Position numbers and translations under genes: made by a program. This document shows positions 8,813 through 16,967 of a stretch of 64,000 nucleotides of DNA, piece by piece. The stretch comes from Pseudoxanthomonas sp. SL93 (lineage in GTDB: Bacteria > Pseudomonadota > Gammaproteobacteria > Xanthomonadales > Xanthomonadaceae), in contig NZ_CP113065.1 in the NCBI RefSeq assembly GCF_026625825.1, positions 3,711,501 to 3,775,500 of the forward strand. Direction: 5' to 3'. The notes beneath the pieces are model-generated. The model was not told the DNA's origin. It ran no database searches and was given only the letters and a program-made list of their open reading frames with translations. The first letter of the stretch is position 1. Every line of letters begins with the position of its first letter.

Positions 8813-9434
8813 CCGGAAGCGTGGCGACATGCCAGGGACGTGACATGCCGTTCGTCGGCAGCGGTGCGCTGGAGCCAGGCGCGCCAGATGATTGACGCGC
8901 ACATCACCGCGTCGGCCGCGCGCGGCGCCATCATCGAGCGGCGTTCGGGACGGATCGCCCATGCCGCTGGCCGAGATCCGTGCGCAAGGCGAGTGGCGAC
9001 GTCGTGCTTCGCCAAGGGCATCGAAGGTCACGCCGCACGGTGCCGATGTGTCGCTCGTCGCGTCGCTGCGGTGCGTCGGCACGCCGCGATCGGCTGCCGA
9101 CGATGCCTTCGGCGGCGAAAAATTCTTGCGCAAATCGACGCATTCCGGCTTGTGCGACGCGAAATCCGGCACCCCCTGCGAAAGTTTTTTTTAGCCGCCG
9201 TTCAACCCTGCAGGACGCCTTCGAAGGTCGCGCGTCCGCGACCCGAGGCATCGCCTCCATGATGCGTGCGCATCGCACGCGAAAAAAAAACATGCGTTTT
9301 CCCGATGTTTTTTTACAAGGGCTTCCTGCATGGGTGCGCATGACGCCTTCGTTGCCGGCACGGGCGACGACCGCGGGCGTGTCGAACGACCGGGTGGCGC
9401 GACGCCCGCTCCCGAAAAAAGTTTCGCTAAAGTG
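8813..9434. other. Non-coding stretch with A/T tracts
   Basis: No open frame in this region has a ribosome-binding site, recognisable motif or xanthomonad-like codon pattern; the short frames on both strands are arginine/serine-rich shadows. Embedded in GC-rich DNA are homopolymer tracts: T8 near 9186-9193, A9 near 9280-9288 and T7 near 9308-9314, plus GCGAAAAATTCTTGCGCAAA near 9115. They may be bent-DNA or protein-binding tracts ahead of the strong promoter at 9435, but this is not established. Confidence 0.5.
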
Positions 9435-9463
9435 TTGACACCTTGAAAAACCGTGATTAGGTT
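9435..9463 (+). promoter_or_regulatory. Sigma-70 promoter upstream of candidate sRNA / H1-like gene
   Basis: A perfect -35 TTGACA (9435-9440) is followed after 17 bases by TAGGTT (9458-9463) as -10. Predicted start is near 9470. It precedes a roughly 170-base segment that ends in a terminator hairpin. Confidence 0.6.
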
Positions 9464-9469
9464 TCGCCC

Positions 9470-9640
9470 CAGCAGAGCATGCTGCGGAAGCGAGTGAGTC
9501 GAATCAACACGACAGCGCGAGAGACAACAAGGCCAATCGTCCGCACCGGGATCTCGGTGGACGCAGGGTTCGCTTCCCCCCGAAAAACGCATCGCCCCAT
9601 TTCCAGAGCACCCGTGTCGCCGCGCGACGCGGGTGTTTTC
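9470..9640 (+). ncRNA. Candidate small RNA (or terminated leader of the H1-like gene)
   Basis: The segment between a good promoter and a strong terminator has no open frame with a start signal and contains several potential hairpins. These are GCAG-AGCATG-CTGC near 9472, GTCG-AATCAACA-CGAC near 9498, CACCG-GGATCT-CGGTG near 9545 and the terminal stem. C-rich single-stranded stretches (CCCCC near 9577 and GCCCC near 9594) resemble the C-rich loops of xanthomonad sRNAs that target G-rich ribosome-binding sites. I could not match it confidently to 6S RNA or sX13. It could instead be a leader with premature termination for the downstream gene at 9826. Confidence 0.4.
9609..9639 (+). terminator. 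Terminator closing the candidate sRNA
   Basis: CACCCGTGTCGC (9609-9620) pairs with GCGACGCGGGTG (9624-9635) with a single G-T wobble and a 3-base loop, followed by TTTTCGTATTT. It is a strong rho-independent terminator far from any coding stop. Confidence 0.75.
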
Positions 9641-9825
9641 GTATTTGTAGGGAGCCGGGTTTCGCACGCCCGACCCCCTGGAGAATCCGCACTGCCGCGC
9701 TGGTCGCGGTGGCGGCTGCCGGCGGGTCCGACTCCCGCGGCGTTTCTTGCAACTGGGCCTGCCTGCGGGCAGATGTGCTGTAACCAGATGTACCAATCCA
9801 TAGTTCATTGACGAGGAGCCATCAC

Positions 9826-10260
9826 ATGGCAACGAAGAAAGCTGCGAAAAAGAAACCGGCTGCCAAAAAGGCCGCCAAGAAGGCCACCAAGAAGTCGGCG
9901 GCCAAGAAGACCGTGAAGAAGGCAGTGAAGAAGGCTGCCAAGAAGGTCGCCAAGAAGGTCGCCAAGGCCAAGAAGGCAGTGAAGAAGGTCGCCAAGAAGG
10001 CTGCGAAGAAAGTAGCCAAGAAGCCGGCGAAGAAGGCTGCCAAGAAGACCGCCAAGAAGGCCACCAAGAAGGCTGCCAAGAAAGTAGCCAAGAAGCCTGC
10101 CAAGAAGGCTGCCAAGAAGACCGCGAAGAAGGCTGCCAAGAAAGTAGCCAAGAAGCCGGCCAAGAAGGCCGCGAAGAAGGCCGCCAAGAAGCCTGCCAAG
10201 AAGTCCAAGAAGAAAGCGGCCCCGGTCGCGCTGCCGGCAACTCCGGCTCCGCTGATCTAA
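9826..10260 (+). CDS. AlgP/histone H1-like lysine-alanine-rich DNA-binding protein
   Basis: The 144-residue protein is almost entirely lysine and alanine arranged as AAKK, VAKK, PAKK and TAKK repeats, from MATKKAAKKKPAAKKAAKK to a non-repetitive tail VALPATPAPLI. This composition is that of AlgP-type and H1-like proteins, which bind DNA non-specifically and affect nucleoid structure or transcription. The ATG at 9826 follows GAGGAG (9813-9818); the TTG at 9808 in the same frame is unlikely. The gene lies downstream of the candidate sRNA terminator, so it may use its own promoter or depend on read-through. A strong terminator follows its stop. Confidence 0.9.
   Translation: MATKKAAKKKPAAKKAAKKATKKSAAKKTVKKAVKKAAKKVAKKVAKAKKAVKKVAKKAAKKVAKKPAKKAAKKTAKKATKKAAKKVAKKPAKKAAKKTAKKAAKKVAKKPAKKAAKKAAKKPAKKSKKKAAPVALPATPAPLI
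10012..10203 (+). repeat. In-frame tandem blocks inside the H1-like gene
   Basis: Three blocks each begin GTAGCCAAGAAGC at 10012, 10084 and 10144 (periods 72 and 60 bases). They encode VAKKPAKKAAKKTAKKATKKAAKK-type units. The 12-base length difference is exactly one four-residue TKKA-type unit. Repeats of this kind change copy number by slippage or recombination, so protein length probably varies between strains. Confidence 0.7.
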
Positions 10261-10289
10261 GCCAACCCCGATTAGCCGTAACACCATGG

Positions 10290-10327
10290 ACTCTCTCCCC
10301 GATGCCCAGCGGGGGGAGAGTTTTTTT
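10290..10327 (+). terminator. Terminator of the H1-like gene
   Basis: ACTCTCTCCCC and GGGGGGAGAGT form a stem around GATGCCCAGC and are followed by TTTTTTT (10321-10327). It is 29 bases after the stop at 10260. Confidence 0.9.
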
Positions 10328-10376
10328 ATGGGCGACCGGTTAGCCTGTCGCCGTCCGTGACCGGGAGGAGAGACGC

Positions 10377-10910
10377 ATGAGGATCATCAAGTGGGTGTTG
10401 GCCGTGATCGTCGGCCTGGGCTTGCTGGCGGGGGTAGGCAGCCTGCTGCTGCCGGCCAGCACGCACGTCGAGCGGGCCATCACCATCGACCGCAGCCCGG
10501 AGCAGGTCTACGCCACGCTCAACTCGTTCGAGCGCTTCTCCGCCTGGTCGCCCTGGGCCGAATACGACCCGCAGGCCAGGTACACCTTCGAGGGACCGGC
10601 CAGCGGCGTGGGCGCGCGCATGCGCTGGGTGGGAAATCGTTCGGTGGGCAGCGGCAGCCAGCAGATCACCGAAAGCATCCCGCACCGGAAGATCGTGGTG
10701 GCCTTGGACTTCGATGGCAGTGTGGCCCGCGCCACCTACCTGATCGAACCCGCAGGCAGCGGCACGCGGTTGACCTGGGCCTTCGACAGCGACCATGGAT
10801 ACAACCCGTTCGGCCGCTGGCTGGGCCTGCTGTTCGACCGGATGATCGGTGCGGACTACGAGAAGGGCTTGTTGAAGCTGAAGGGCCTGCTGGAAAGCAC
10901 GCAGGCCTGA
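10377..10910 (+). CDS. SRPBCC family protein, membrane-anchored
   Basis: The 177-residue protein has an N-terminal membrane anchor or signal segment (IIKWVLAVIVGLGLLAGVGSLLL). It is followed by an SRPBCC (START-like, polyketide-cyclase) domain: HVERAITIDRSPEQVYATLNSFERFSAWSPWAEYDP, then ASGVGARMRWVGN, and a C-terminal long helix FGRWLGLLFDRMIGADYEKGLLKLKGLLE. The fold binds hydrophobic ligands, but the ligand here is unknown. The ATG at 10377 follows GGGAGGAGAG. It stands alone between a terminator and a convergent serine hydrolase gene. Confidence 0.85.
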   Translation: MRIIKWVLAVIVGLGLLAGVGSLLLPASTHVERAITIDRSPEQVYATLNSFERFSAWSPWAEYDPQARYTFEGPASGVGARMRWVGNRSVGSGSQQITESIPHRKIVVALDFDGSVARATYLIEPAGSGTRLTWAFDSDHGYNPFGRWLGLLFDRMIGADYEKGLLKLKGLLESTQA

Positions 10911-10965
10911 GCGGCAGCGCCACGCGCGTACCACCGCCGTGCGGCGGTACGGGCGACTCGGGAAC

Positions 10966-12375
10966 TTACTGGGGCGTCGCCTTGGCCCGCTGCGAGGACG
11001 TGCCGCTCTCTTCGTTTGGCGGCATGGCCGGTGAGTCGGCCATCAGCAGGTCGTAATCGCTCGGCGTATCGACCCACGGTTGCCCAGGGATGCCCATCGC
11101 GCGATCCAGGATGGTAGGCAGCAGGCCTGAGGGCAGCGAACTGTCGCTGTTCCAGACGATCGCCACGCCCAGGTCGCGTTCCGGCAACAAGGCCACCAGA
11201 CCGCGGTAGCCCTGCACGGCGCCGGCATGGAACACCACCGGCTGTCCCGCGTAGTCGAACACCCGCCAGCCCAGCGCGTAGCTGGCCGCATGCAGGCGTT
11301 CGCGACGCCAACCGGCGCGCATTTCGCCGGGCGTGGAGATGATGGGCGCGTGCAGCGTGGCCAGCAGCGGTGCGGGCAACACGTCGGTGCGGTGGCCGGT
11401 CTGCGCCAGCAACCATTGCGCCAGGTCGCTGGCGCTGGCGTTGACGCCGGCGGCCGGTGGCAGGCGGTAGTAGGTGGGCTTGGGCGTCAGCGACACCCAG
11501 CCGTTGCGGCTGCGCACGTGCGGGCGCGCCCAGCGCGTGCTGCCCTGGATGCCGGAGAGCCCCACGCTGGCGTCATTCATGCCCAGCGGCTTGAAGATGC
11601 GGCGGTCGAGCGCCTGGTCGTAGAACGTGCCCGACGCAGCGAACACCACGTCGCCCACCAGGCTGAAGGCCACATTCTGGTAGGCATAGCACTGGCCCGG
11701 TGCGCACTTCAGCGGGGCGTAGGCCAGCTTGCGGGTGACGTCGTAGTAATCGGCGTTGCCCTCGATGTCGCGGTCGAACGCGTTGTGCGACTGCAGGCCG
11801 ACGCGGTGGCTCAGCAGATCGGCCACGGTCACCCGCGATGCCGCGGCCGAATCGCTGAGCTGGAAGCCCGGCACGTACTGGCTGACCTTGCTGTCCCATC
11901 GCAGCGAACCGTCGTTGACCATCAGGCCGGTCAGCGTGCTGGCGAACGCCTTGGACAGCGAAGCCAGGCGGAACACGGTGTGCGAATCCACCGCCTGCGG
12001 TGCGGCCACGTCGGTGACCCCGTAACCGCGCGCACTCAGCACGCGGCCGTTGTGCACGATGGCCATCGCCATGCCGGGCACGCGCTGGCCCACCGTCAGC
12101 TGCTGCGCCATCCTCTCGAAGCTGGCAACGTCAAAGCCCTGAGCCAATGGCAACATCCGCTGCTCGGCCAGTGCGGTACGGTAGGGGCGTGGCTGCGTGG
12201 GCGAGGAGTAGTGCGTGCCCGTGCTGACCGGGGCAGCGCTGGTGGTCGCCGGACTGGCGGTGTCGTTCCAGCGCAATGGCGTCTGTGCGGTGGAGGACAG
12301 CGTCAGGGGCAACAGCATGCCGACCAGCCCGAACCTGAGGGACTGCATCGTCCGCCGTGTACCCTTGTGTTTCAT
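10966..12375 (-). CDS. Serine hydrolase, class C beta-lactamase/esterase family
   Basis: From the ATG at 12375 the product is 469 residues with a basic n-region and signal peptide (RFGLVGMLLPLTLSSTAQT). The penicillin-binding-protein fold motifs are complete: nucleophile SLSK in FRLASLSKAFAST, YQN in CYAYQNVAFSLVG as the YxN motif, and HAG in VVFHAGAVQGYRG replacing KTG. It is thus a periplasmic beta-lactamase-related D-aminopeptidase or esterase rather than a proven antibiotic-resistance enzyme. Alternative in-frame starts are 12393 and 12348; the choice affects only the n-region. It is divergent from lemA, with which it shares an 81-base intergenic region. Confidence 0.88.
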   Translation of the reverse strand: MKHKGTRRTMQSLRFGLVGMLLPLTLSSTAQTPLRWNDTASPATTSAAPVSTGTHYSSPTQPRPYRTALAEQRMLPLAQGFDVASFERMAQQLTVGQRVPGMAMAIVHNGRVLSARGYGVTDVAAPQAVDSHTVFRLASLSKAFASTLTGLMVNDGSLRWDSKVSQYVPGFQLSDSAAASRVTVADLLSHRVGLQSHNAFDRDIEGNADYYDVTRKLAYAPLKCAPGQCYAYQNVAFSLVGDVVFAASGTFYDQALDRRIFKPLGMNDASVGLSGIQGSTRWARPHVRSRNGWVSLTPKPTYYRLPPAAGVNASASDLAQWLLAQTGHRTDVLPAPLLATLHAPIISTPGEMRAGWRRERLHAASYALGWRVFDYAGQPVVFHAGAVQGYRGLVALLPERDLGVAIVWNSDSSLPSGLLPTILDRAMGIPGQPWVDTPSDYDLLMADSPAMPPNEESGTSSQRAKATPQ

Positions 12376-12456
12376 TTTGCGCGTGGCCTGCATGAGCTCT
12401 TGCTGTCGGGGATCATAACGCCGCTTTTTTCGATTGCACAAACCGGGAGAAGTTCC

Positions 12457-13062
12457 ATGTCCATGTTGTTCATCCTGCTTCTGATTATGGGTGTGGCGGC
12501 CGTCGCAGTTATCTGGGGCGTTGGCATCCATAACGGCCTGGTGGCGGCACGCAACGCATTCAGGAATGCTTTCGCGCAGATCGATGTCCAGCTGCAGCGG
12601 CGCTTCGACCTGATTCCCAATCTGGTGGAGACGGCCAAGGGCTATCTGAACCACGAGCGCGAAACCCTGGAATCCGTGGTGGCGGCGCGTTCAGCGGCGC
12701 AATCGGGCCTGGCGGCGGCCAAGGCCCATCCTGGCGATCCTGGTGCCATGGCGCAGCTGGCGGCGGCGCAGGGGCAGCTGAACGCGGGTCTGGGCCGCCT
12801 GCTCGCGGTGGCGGAGGCCTATCCGGATCTGAAGGCCAACCAGAACATGATGCAGCTGACGGAGGAGCTGACCTCCACCGAGAATAAGGTGGCGTTCGCG
12901 CGCCAGGCCTACAACGATGCGGTGATGGCCTACAACAACAGGCGCGAGATGTTTCCCTCCAGCGTGGTGGCGGGTGCGTTCAACTTCACCCCCGCCGCGT
13001 TGCTGGACATCCCGGCGGAGAAGGTCGCCCAGGTGCGCGAGGCGCCGAGGGTGCAGTTCTGA
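12457..13062 (+). CDS. lemA: LemA family protein
   Basis: The 201-residue protein has an N-terminal transmembrane helix (MLFILLLIMGVAAVAVIWGVGIHN). The LemA core follows: NGLVAARNAFRNAFAQIDVQLQRRFDLIPNLVETAKGY, TSTENKVAFARQAYNDAVMAYNNRREMFPSSVVA, and the terminal AALLDIPAEKVAQVREAPRVQF. LemA proteins are helical membrane proteins of unknown exact function, often encoded with peptidases or a TPM-domain protein. Here the next gene, 118 bases downstream, is an M48 metalloprotease, a frequent partner. Ribosome-binding site GGGAGA is 7 bases before the ATG. Confidence 0.95.
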   Translation: MSMLFILLLIMGVAAVAVIWGVGIHNGLVAARNAFRNAFAQIDVQLQRRFDLIPNLVETAKGYLNHERETLESVVAARSAAQSGLAAAKAHPGDPGAMAQLAAAQGQLNAGLGRLLAVAEAYPDLKANQNMMQLTEELTSTENKVAFARQAYNDAVMAYNNRREMFPSSVVAGAFNFTPAALLDIPAEKVAQVREAPRVQF

Positions 13063-13180
13063 TCCGTCGCCCGGCGTGACGGCGTGCATGCGTCCTGTGC
13101 GGGGAGCGCCGGACGCGGGGAACCAGGCGACGAGTGCAGGCCCGGCGTGGCAGGGCAGATTGGACAAGGGGAATGATGCG

Positions 13181-15100
13181 ATGAATTTCTTCGAGCACCA
13201 GGCCGCGGCACGGCGTGGATCGTGGCGGATGGTCATGCTGTTCGCGCTGGCCGTGGCGGGCATCGTCGCGGTGGTGGATGTGGTGGTGCTGGTGCTGCTC
13301 GGCAGCCAGCTGTGGGACGGTGGCGAAGGCAGTGGCTCGGTCGTCGGCGTGTTGCTGCTGGCCACGCTGGGCACGCTGGCGGTGATCGGGTTGGGTTCGC
13401 TTTACCGGCTGGCCTCGCTGCGCACGGGCGGCGAAGCGGTAGCCCAGCAGATGGGGGGCAGCGAAGTGCCGCCGCAGACCACGGATCCCTCGTTGCGCCG
13501 GCTGCGCAACGTGGTGGAGGAGATCGCGATCGCCTCCGGCGTGCCGGTGCCGCGGGTGTATGTGCTGGAGAACGAAGCCGCGATCAATGCCTTCGCCGCC
13601 GGCTATTCGCCCGCCGACGCGGCGGTGGCCGTCACCCGCGGCGCGCTGGACCGCTTGAACCGCGACGAGCTGCAGGGCGTCATCGCGCACGAGTTCAGCC
13701 ACATCCTCAATGGCGACATGCGGCTGAACATCCGACTGATGGGCGTGCTGTTCGGCATCATGATGCTGGGCATCGTCGGTCAGCGCGTGCTGGTCTACGG
13801 ACGTGGCGCGCGCGGCAGGGACGGCGTGGCCGTGCTGGGGATCGCGATGGCGGCAATGGTGGCCGGCGGCGTGGGGCTGTTCTTCGGCCGCATGATCAAG
13901 GCGGGTGTGAGCCGTCAGCGCGAACTGCTGGCGGATGCGTCCGCCGTGCAGTTCACCCGGCAGACGGCGGGGCTGGCCGGCGCGCTGAAGAAAATCGGCG
14001 GCCTGTCCGCCGGTTCGACACTGGAGGACAAGGGCAAGGTGGAGGAAGTCAGCCACATGCTGTTCGGCGAGGGGCGTGCGTTCTCGCGCCTGTTCGCCAC
14101 CCATCCGCCCCTGCTGCAGCGCATCCGCATGCTGGACCCGCTGTTCGGCAAACAGCAACTGGACGACCTGACCCGCCGTTGGGCGGTCTCGCCCCCGGAC
14201 GGGCGGCAGGAAGACATCGCGAAAGGGCTGGCCGCACGCGAGCCTTCCGCATTGCCGCCGCCATCGACTTCCATCCCGCTGACGCCGGCGATGGTCGCCG
14301 CGCAGGTCGCCACGCCCACGCCCGACGACTACCGCCGCGCCCACGTCATCGCCACCGAGCTGCCGGAGCAACTGCACGCGCTGGCGCGCGACCGCGAACA
14401 GGTCATGCCCTTGCTGCTGGGCCTGGTGCTCGATGCCGCGGAAACGGTGGCCGCCCGCCAGCGTTTCGAGATCGCGGCACGCCTCGGCGCGCCCATGGCC
14501 GAGCGCGCCGTCGCGCTGCGCGAGACGCACCTGCGCCACCTGCACCCCATGCTGCGGCTGCCCCTGGCAGCGCTCGCCTTCCCGCTGCTGCGCCGCTTCC
14601 CGCGGCCGGAACTGGATGCCTTCATCGATACCGTCGACGCTGCGGCGCATGCCGACGGCAGCGTGTCGTTGTTCGAATACTGCCTGGCGCGGCTGTTGCA
14701 GGTGCAGGTGCGCGAAGCCCTCTCACCCGGCCGCGACAGACCGTTCGGGCGGCGCAAACCGCGCGATGTGCGCCAGCCGTTCGCCACGTTGCTGGCCGTC
14801 ATCGCCCAGGCCGGGCACGACTCGCCGGCGAGGGCGCAACAGGCCTACCTGGCCGGCCTGCAGCGCGTGCTTCCACGCGACCATCTGCCCTACACGCCCC
14901 CGACGGGAGGCGTGCAGGCGCTGGATGAGGTCTGGGAGCCGCTGGATGGCCTGGATCCGCTGGCGAAGGAGCTGCTGGTGGAGGCCGTGGTCGCCGCGGT
15001 GAGCCATGACGGCCAGGTACGCGTGGAGGAAGCCGAGCTGCTGCGCACCGTCTGTGCGGTGCTGCATTGCCCCCTGCCCGCCATGCTGGAAGGCAAGTAA
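13181..15100 (+). CDS. M48-family zinc metalloprotease with C-terminal helical domain
   Basis: From the ATG at 13181 the protein is 639 residues. Two transmembrane helices lie near 16-45 and 55-75. The protease domain has the zinc motif HEFSH (170-174) in GVIAHEFSHILNGDMRLN, the third-ligand motif ELLADASAVQFTR, and two further helices between them. This matches HtpX/Ste24-type M48 peptidases of the type paired with LemA. Residues from about 380 onward form an additional region found in long members (ADGSVSLFEYCLARLLQVQV, then VSHDGQVRVEEAELLRTVCAVL) that resembles a TerB-like tellurite-resistance fold. It probably degrades misfolded membrane proteins; substrates are unknown. Confidence 0.9.
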   Translation: MNFFEHQAAARRGSWRMVMLFALAVAGIVAVVDVVVLVLLGSQLWDGGEGSGSVVGVLLLATLGTLAVIGLGSLYRLASLRTGGEAVAQQMGGSEVPPQTTDPSLRRLRNVVEEIAIASGVPVPRVYVLENEAAINAFAAGYSPADAAVAVTRGALDRLNRDELQGVIAHEFSHILNGDMRLNIRLMGVLFGIMMLGIVGQRVLVYGRGARGRDGVAVLGIAMAAMVAGGVGLFFGRMIKAGVSRQRELLADASAVQFTRQTAGLAGALKKIGGLSAGSTLEDKGKVEEVSHMLFGEGRAFSRLFATHPPLLQRIRMLDPLFGKQQLDDLTRRWAVSPPDGRQEDIAKGLAAREPSALPPPSTSIPLTPAMVAAQVATPTPDDYRRAHVIATELPEQLHALARDREQVMPLLLGLVLDAAETVAARQRFEIAARLGAPMAERAVALRETHLRHLHPMLRLPLAALAFPLLRRFPRPELDAFIDTVDAAAHADGSVSLFEYCLARLLQVQVREALSPGRDRPFGRRKPRDVRQPFATLLAVIAQAGHDSPARAQQAYLAGLQRVLPRDHLPYTPPTGGVQALDEVWEPLDGLDPLAKELLVEAVVAAVSHDGQVRVEEAELLRTVCAVLHCPLPAMLEGK

Positions 15101-15103
15101 TCG

Positions 15104-16747
15104 TCAGGCCGTCAGCGCGGGGTGCGGTGCGGCCTGCGGCACGACGGGTGTCGCTGAAGACAGGGGCACCCGCCCCCGGATCAGGTCCGAGGCCCGCTCG
15201 GCGATCATGATGGTGGGCGCGTTGGTGTTGCCGCCGATCAGGCGCGGCATCACCGAGGCGTCCACCACGCGCAGGCCCTGCAGGCCCTGCACGCGCAGCT
15301 CCGTATCCACCACCGCGCCGTCGTCGCTGCCCATGCGGCAGGTGCCGATCGGGTGGTAGACGGTTTCGGCCTTGGCACGGATGAAGTCCATCAACTCGGC
15401 GTCCGACAGATTGGTGCGGGCGGGATGGATGGGGGCGCCGCGGTAGGCGTCGAAGGCCTTCTGCGCGAACAGCTCGCGCGACAGCTTGGCGCATTCGACC
15501 ATCATCTTCATGTCGAAGCCGTCCGGATCGCCCAGGTAATTGGCCTGGATGCGGGCGTCGGCGCGTGGATCGGCGCTGGCCAGGGTCACCTCGCCGCGGC
15601 TGCGCGGACGCAGGAAGCACGCATGCAGGGTATAGCCGTCGCCGGCCAGCCGGTTGCGGCCGTGGTCGTCCAGCATCGCCGGGACGAAATGCAGCTGGAT
15701 GTCGGCGCGCTCGTCGGGTGCCAGCGCCGAACGTACGAACGCACCGCCTTCGGCGATGTTGCTGGTGCCGGGGCCGCGATGGCCGCGCAGGAAGTAATCG
15801 AAGGCGGTCTTCAGCTCGCTGGTACGGTCGTAGGTCACGCGTTGCGTCGAATGCTGCAGCGTGCAGATATCCAGGTGGTCCTGCAGATTGCGCCCGACGG
15901 CGGGCAGGTCATGCCTCACCGTGATGCCATGTTCGCGCAGGTGGTCGGCCGGGCCGATGCCCGACAGCATCAGCAGCTGCGGCGAATTGATGGCGCCACC
16001 GCTCACCAGTACCTCGCGCTCGCAGCGCACGGTCACCTCGTGTCCGCTGCGGGCGTAGGCCACGCCCACCGCGCGACCGTTCTCCAGCAGGATGCGCCGC
16101 ACCAGCGCGCCGGTGACGATGTCCAGGTTCTGGCGGTCGCGCGCCGGGTTGAGGTAAGCCACGGCGCTTGAACAGCGGGCGCCGTCCTTCTGGGTGACCT
16201 GGTAGAAGCCGAAGCCTTCCTGCCGCGGACCATTGAAGTCGGCGGTGAGCGCGAAGCCCGCCTGCTCACCGGCCTGCAGGAAGGCCGATGACAGCGGGTT
16301 GGTGTAACGCAGGTCGGATACATGCAGCGGGCCGTCGCCGCCATGCAGCGCATCCGCGCCGCGGCTGTTGCGCTCGGAGCGCTTGAAGTACGGCAGCACG
16401 CTGGCCCAGTCCCAGCCCTCCGCGCCCGCTTCCGCCCAGTCGTCGTAATCGCCGGGCACGCCGCGGATGTAGCACATGGCGTTGATGGAACTCGAACCGC
16501 CCAGGACCTTGCCGCGCGGCCACCACAGCCGGCGTCCGTCGAGATGCGGTTCGGGCGCGGTGTCGTAGTTCCAGTTGACACCCTTCTGCCCGACCAGCTT
16601 GGCCAGGCCCGCCGGCATGTGGATGAAGGGGTGCCAGTCGCGCGGACCCGCTTCCAGCAGCAGCACGCGGCAGCTGGGATCTTCGGACAGGCGGTGGGCC
16701 AGCACGCAACCGGCGGAGCCGGCACCGATAATGACGAAGTCGTACAC
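15104..16747 (-). CDS. GMC oxidoreductase (choline/alcohol dehydrogenase family)
   Basis: The 547-residue flavoprotein begins with the FAD-binding Rossmann motif YDFVIIGAGSAGCVLAHRLSED and contains GKVLGGSSSINAMCYIRG (GMC signature 1), GGAINSPQLLMLSGIGP (signature 2), and the catalytic His/Asn region YHPIGTCRMG and GGNTNAPTIMIAERA. It oxidises primary alcohols, and choline dehydrogenase (BetA) is the nearest named relative. No betB or betI is nearby, so the substrate is open; a polyethylene-glycol or aliphatic alcohol dehydrogenase is equally possible. Its stop lies 3 bases from the convergent M48 stop with no terminator between. Confidence 0.9.
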   Translation of the reverse strand: MYDFVIIGAGSAGCVLAHRLSEDPSCRVLLLEAGPRDWHPFIHMPAGLAKLVGQKGVNWNYDTAPEPHLDGRRLWWPRGKVLGGSSSINAMCYIRGVPGDYDDWAEAGAEGWDWASVLPYFKRSERNSRGADALHGGDGPLHVSDLRYTNPLSSAFLQAGEQAGFALTADFNGPRQEGFGFYQVTQKDGARCSSAVAYLNPARDRQNLDIVTGALVRRILLENGRAVGVAYARSGHEVTVRCEREVLVSGGAINSPQLLMLSGIGPADHLREHGITVRHDLPAVGRNLQDHLDICTLQHSTQRVTYDRTSELKTAFDYFLRGHRGPGTSNIAEGGAFVRSALAPDERADIQLHFVPAMLDDHGRNRLAGDGYTLHACFLRPRSRGEVTLASADPRADARIQANYLGDPDGFDMKMMVECAKLSRELFAQKAFDAYRGAPIHPARTNLSDAELMDFIRAKAETVYHPIGTCRMGSDDGAVVDTELRVQGLQGLRVVDASVMPRLIGGNTNAPTIMIAERASDLIRGRVPLSSATPVVPQAAPHPALTA

Positions 16748-16967
16748 GCGTGGACCTGTTCCAGAGACCGACCGAACCTAGCCGCCGGGCATAGAGCAAA
16801 TGCTCTGCCGCCGTGCCGGGCGCGCCGTGTCACACAACCGCGGGCGCTGTGGCGCCTGCCGCCTGCGCAAAGCTCTGGCGATGTTGCAGTGCATCGGATA
16901 CCTTGCGCGCCAAGGCGGACCGGCGGGTCGCCCATCCCCTCCGCTTGCGCAGGAACTGCCCACGTTC

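Noticed and set aside
8674..9341. Short frames in the gene-free region after gcvH
   Set aside because: No ribosome-binding sites, no recognisable motifs, frames overlap on both strands.
9470..9640. 6S RNA
   Set aside because: Length is similar, but the long closing stem with central bubble could not be recognised by eye; kept as an unclassified candidate.
9822..10208. Phe/Leu/Ala repeat frame on the minus strand resembling a membrane protein
   Set aside because: Mirror of the AAKK repeat of the H1-like gene; no start signal and purely repetitive.
10966..12375. Antibiotic-resistance beta-lactamase
   Set aside because: HAG replaces KTG and the protein is long; serine hydrolase/esterase members of this fold are common, so resistance cannot be claimed.
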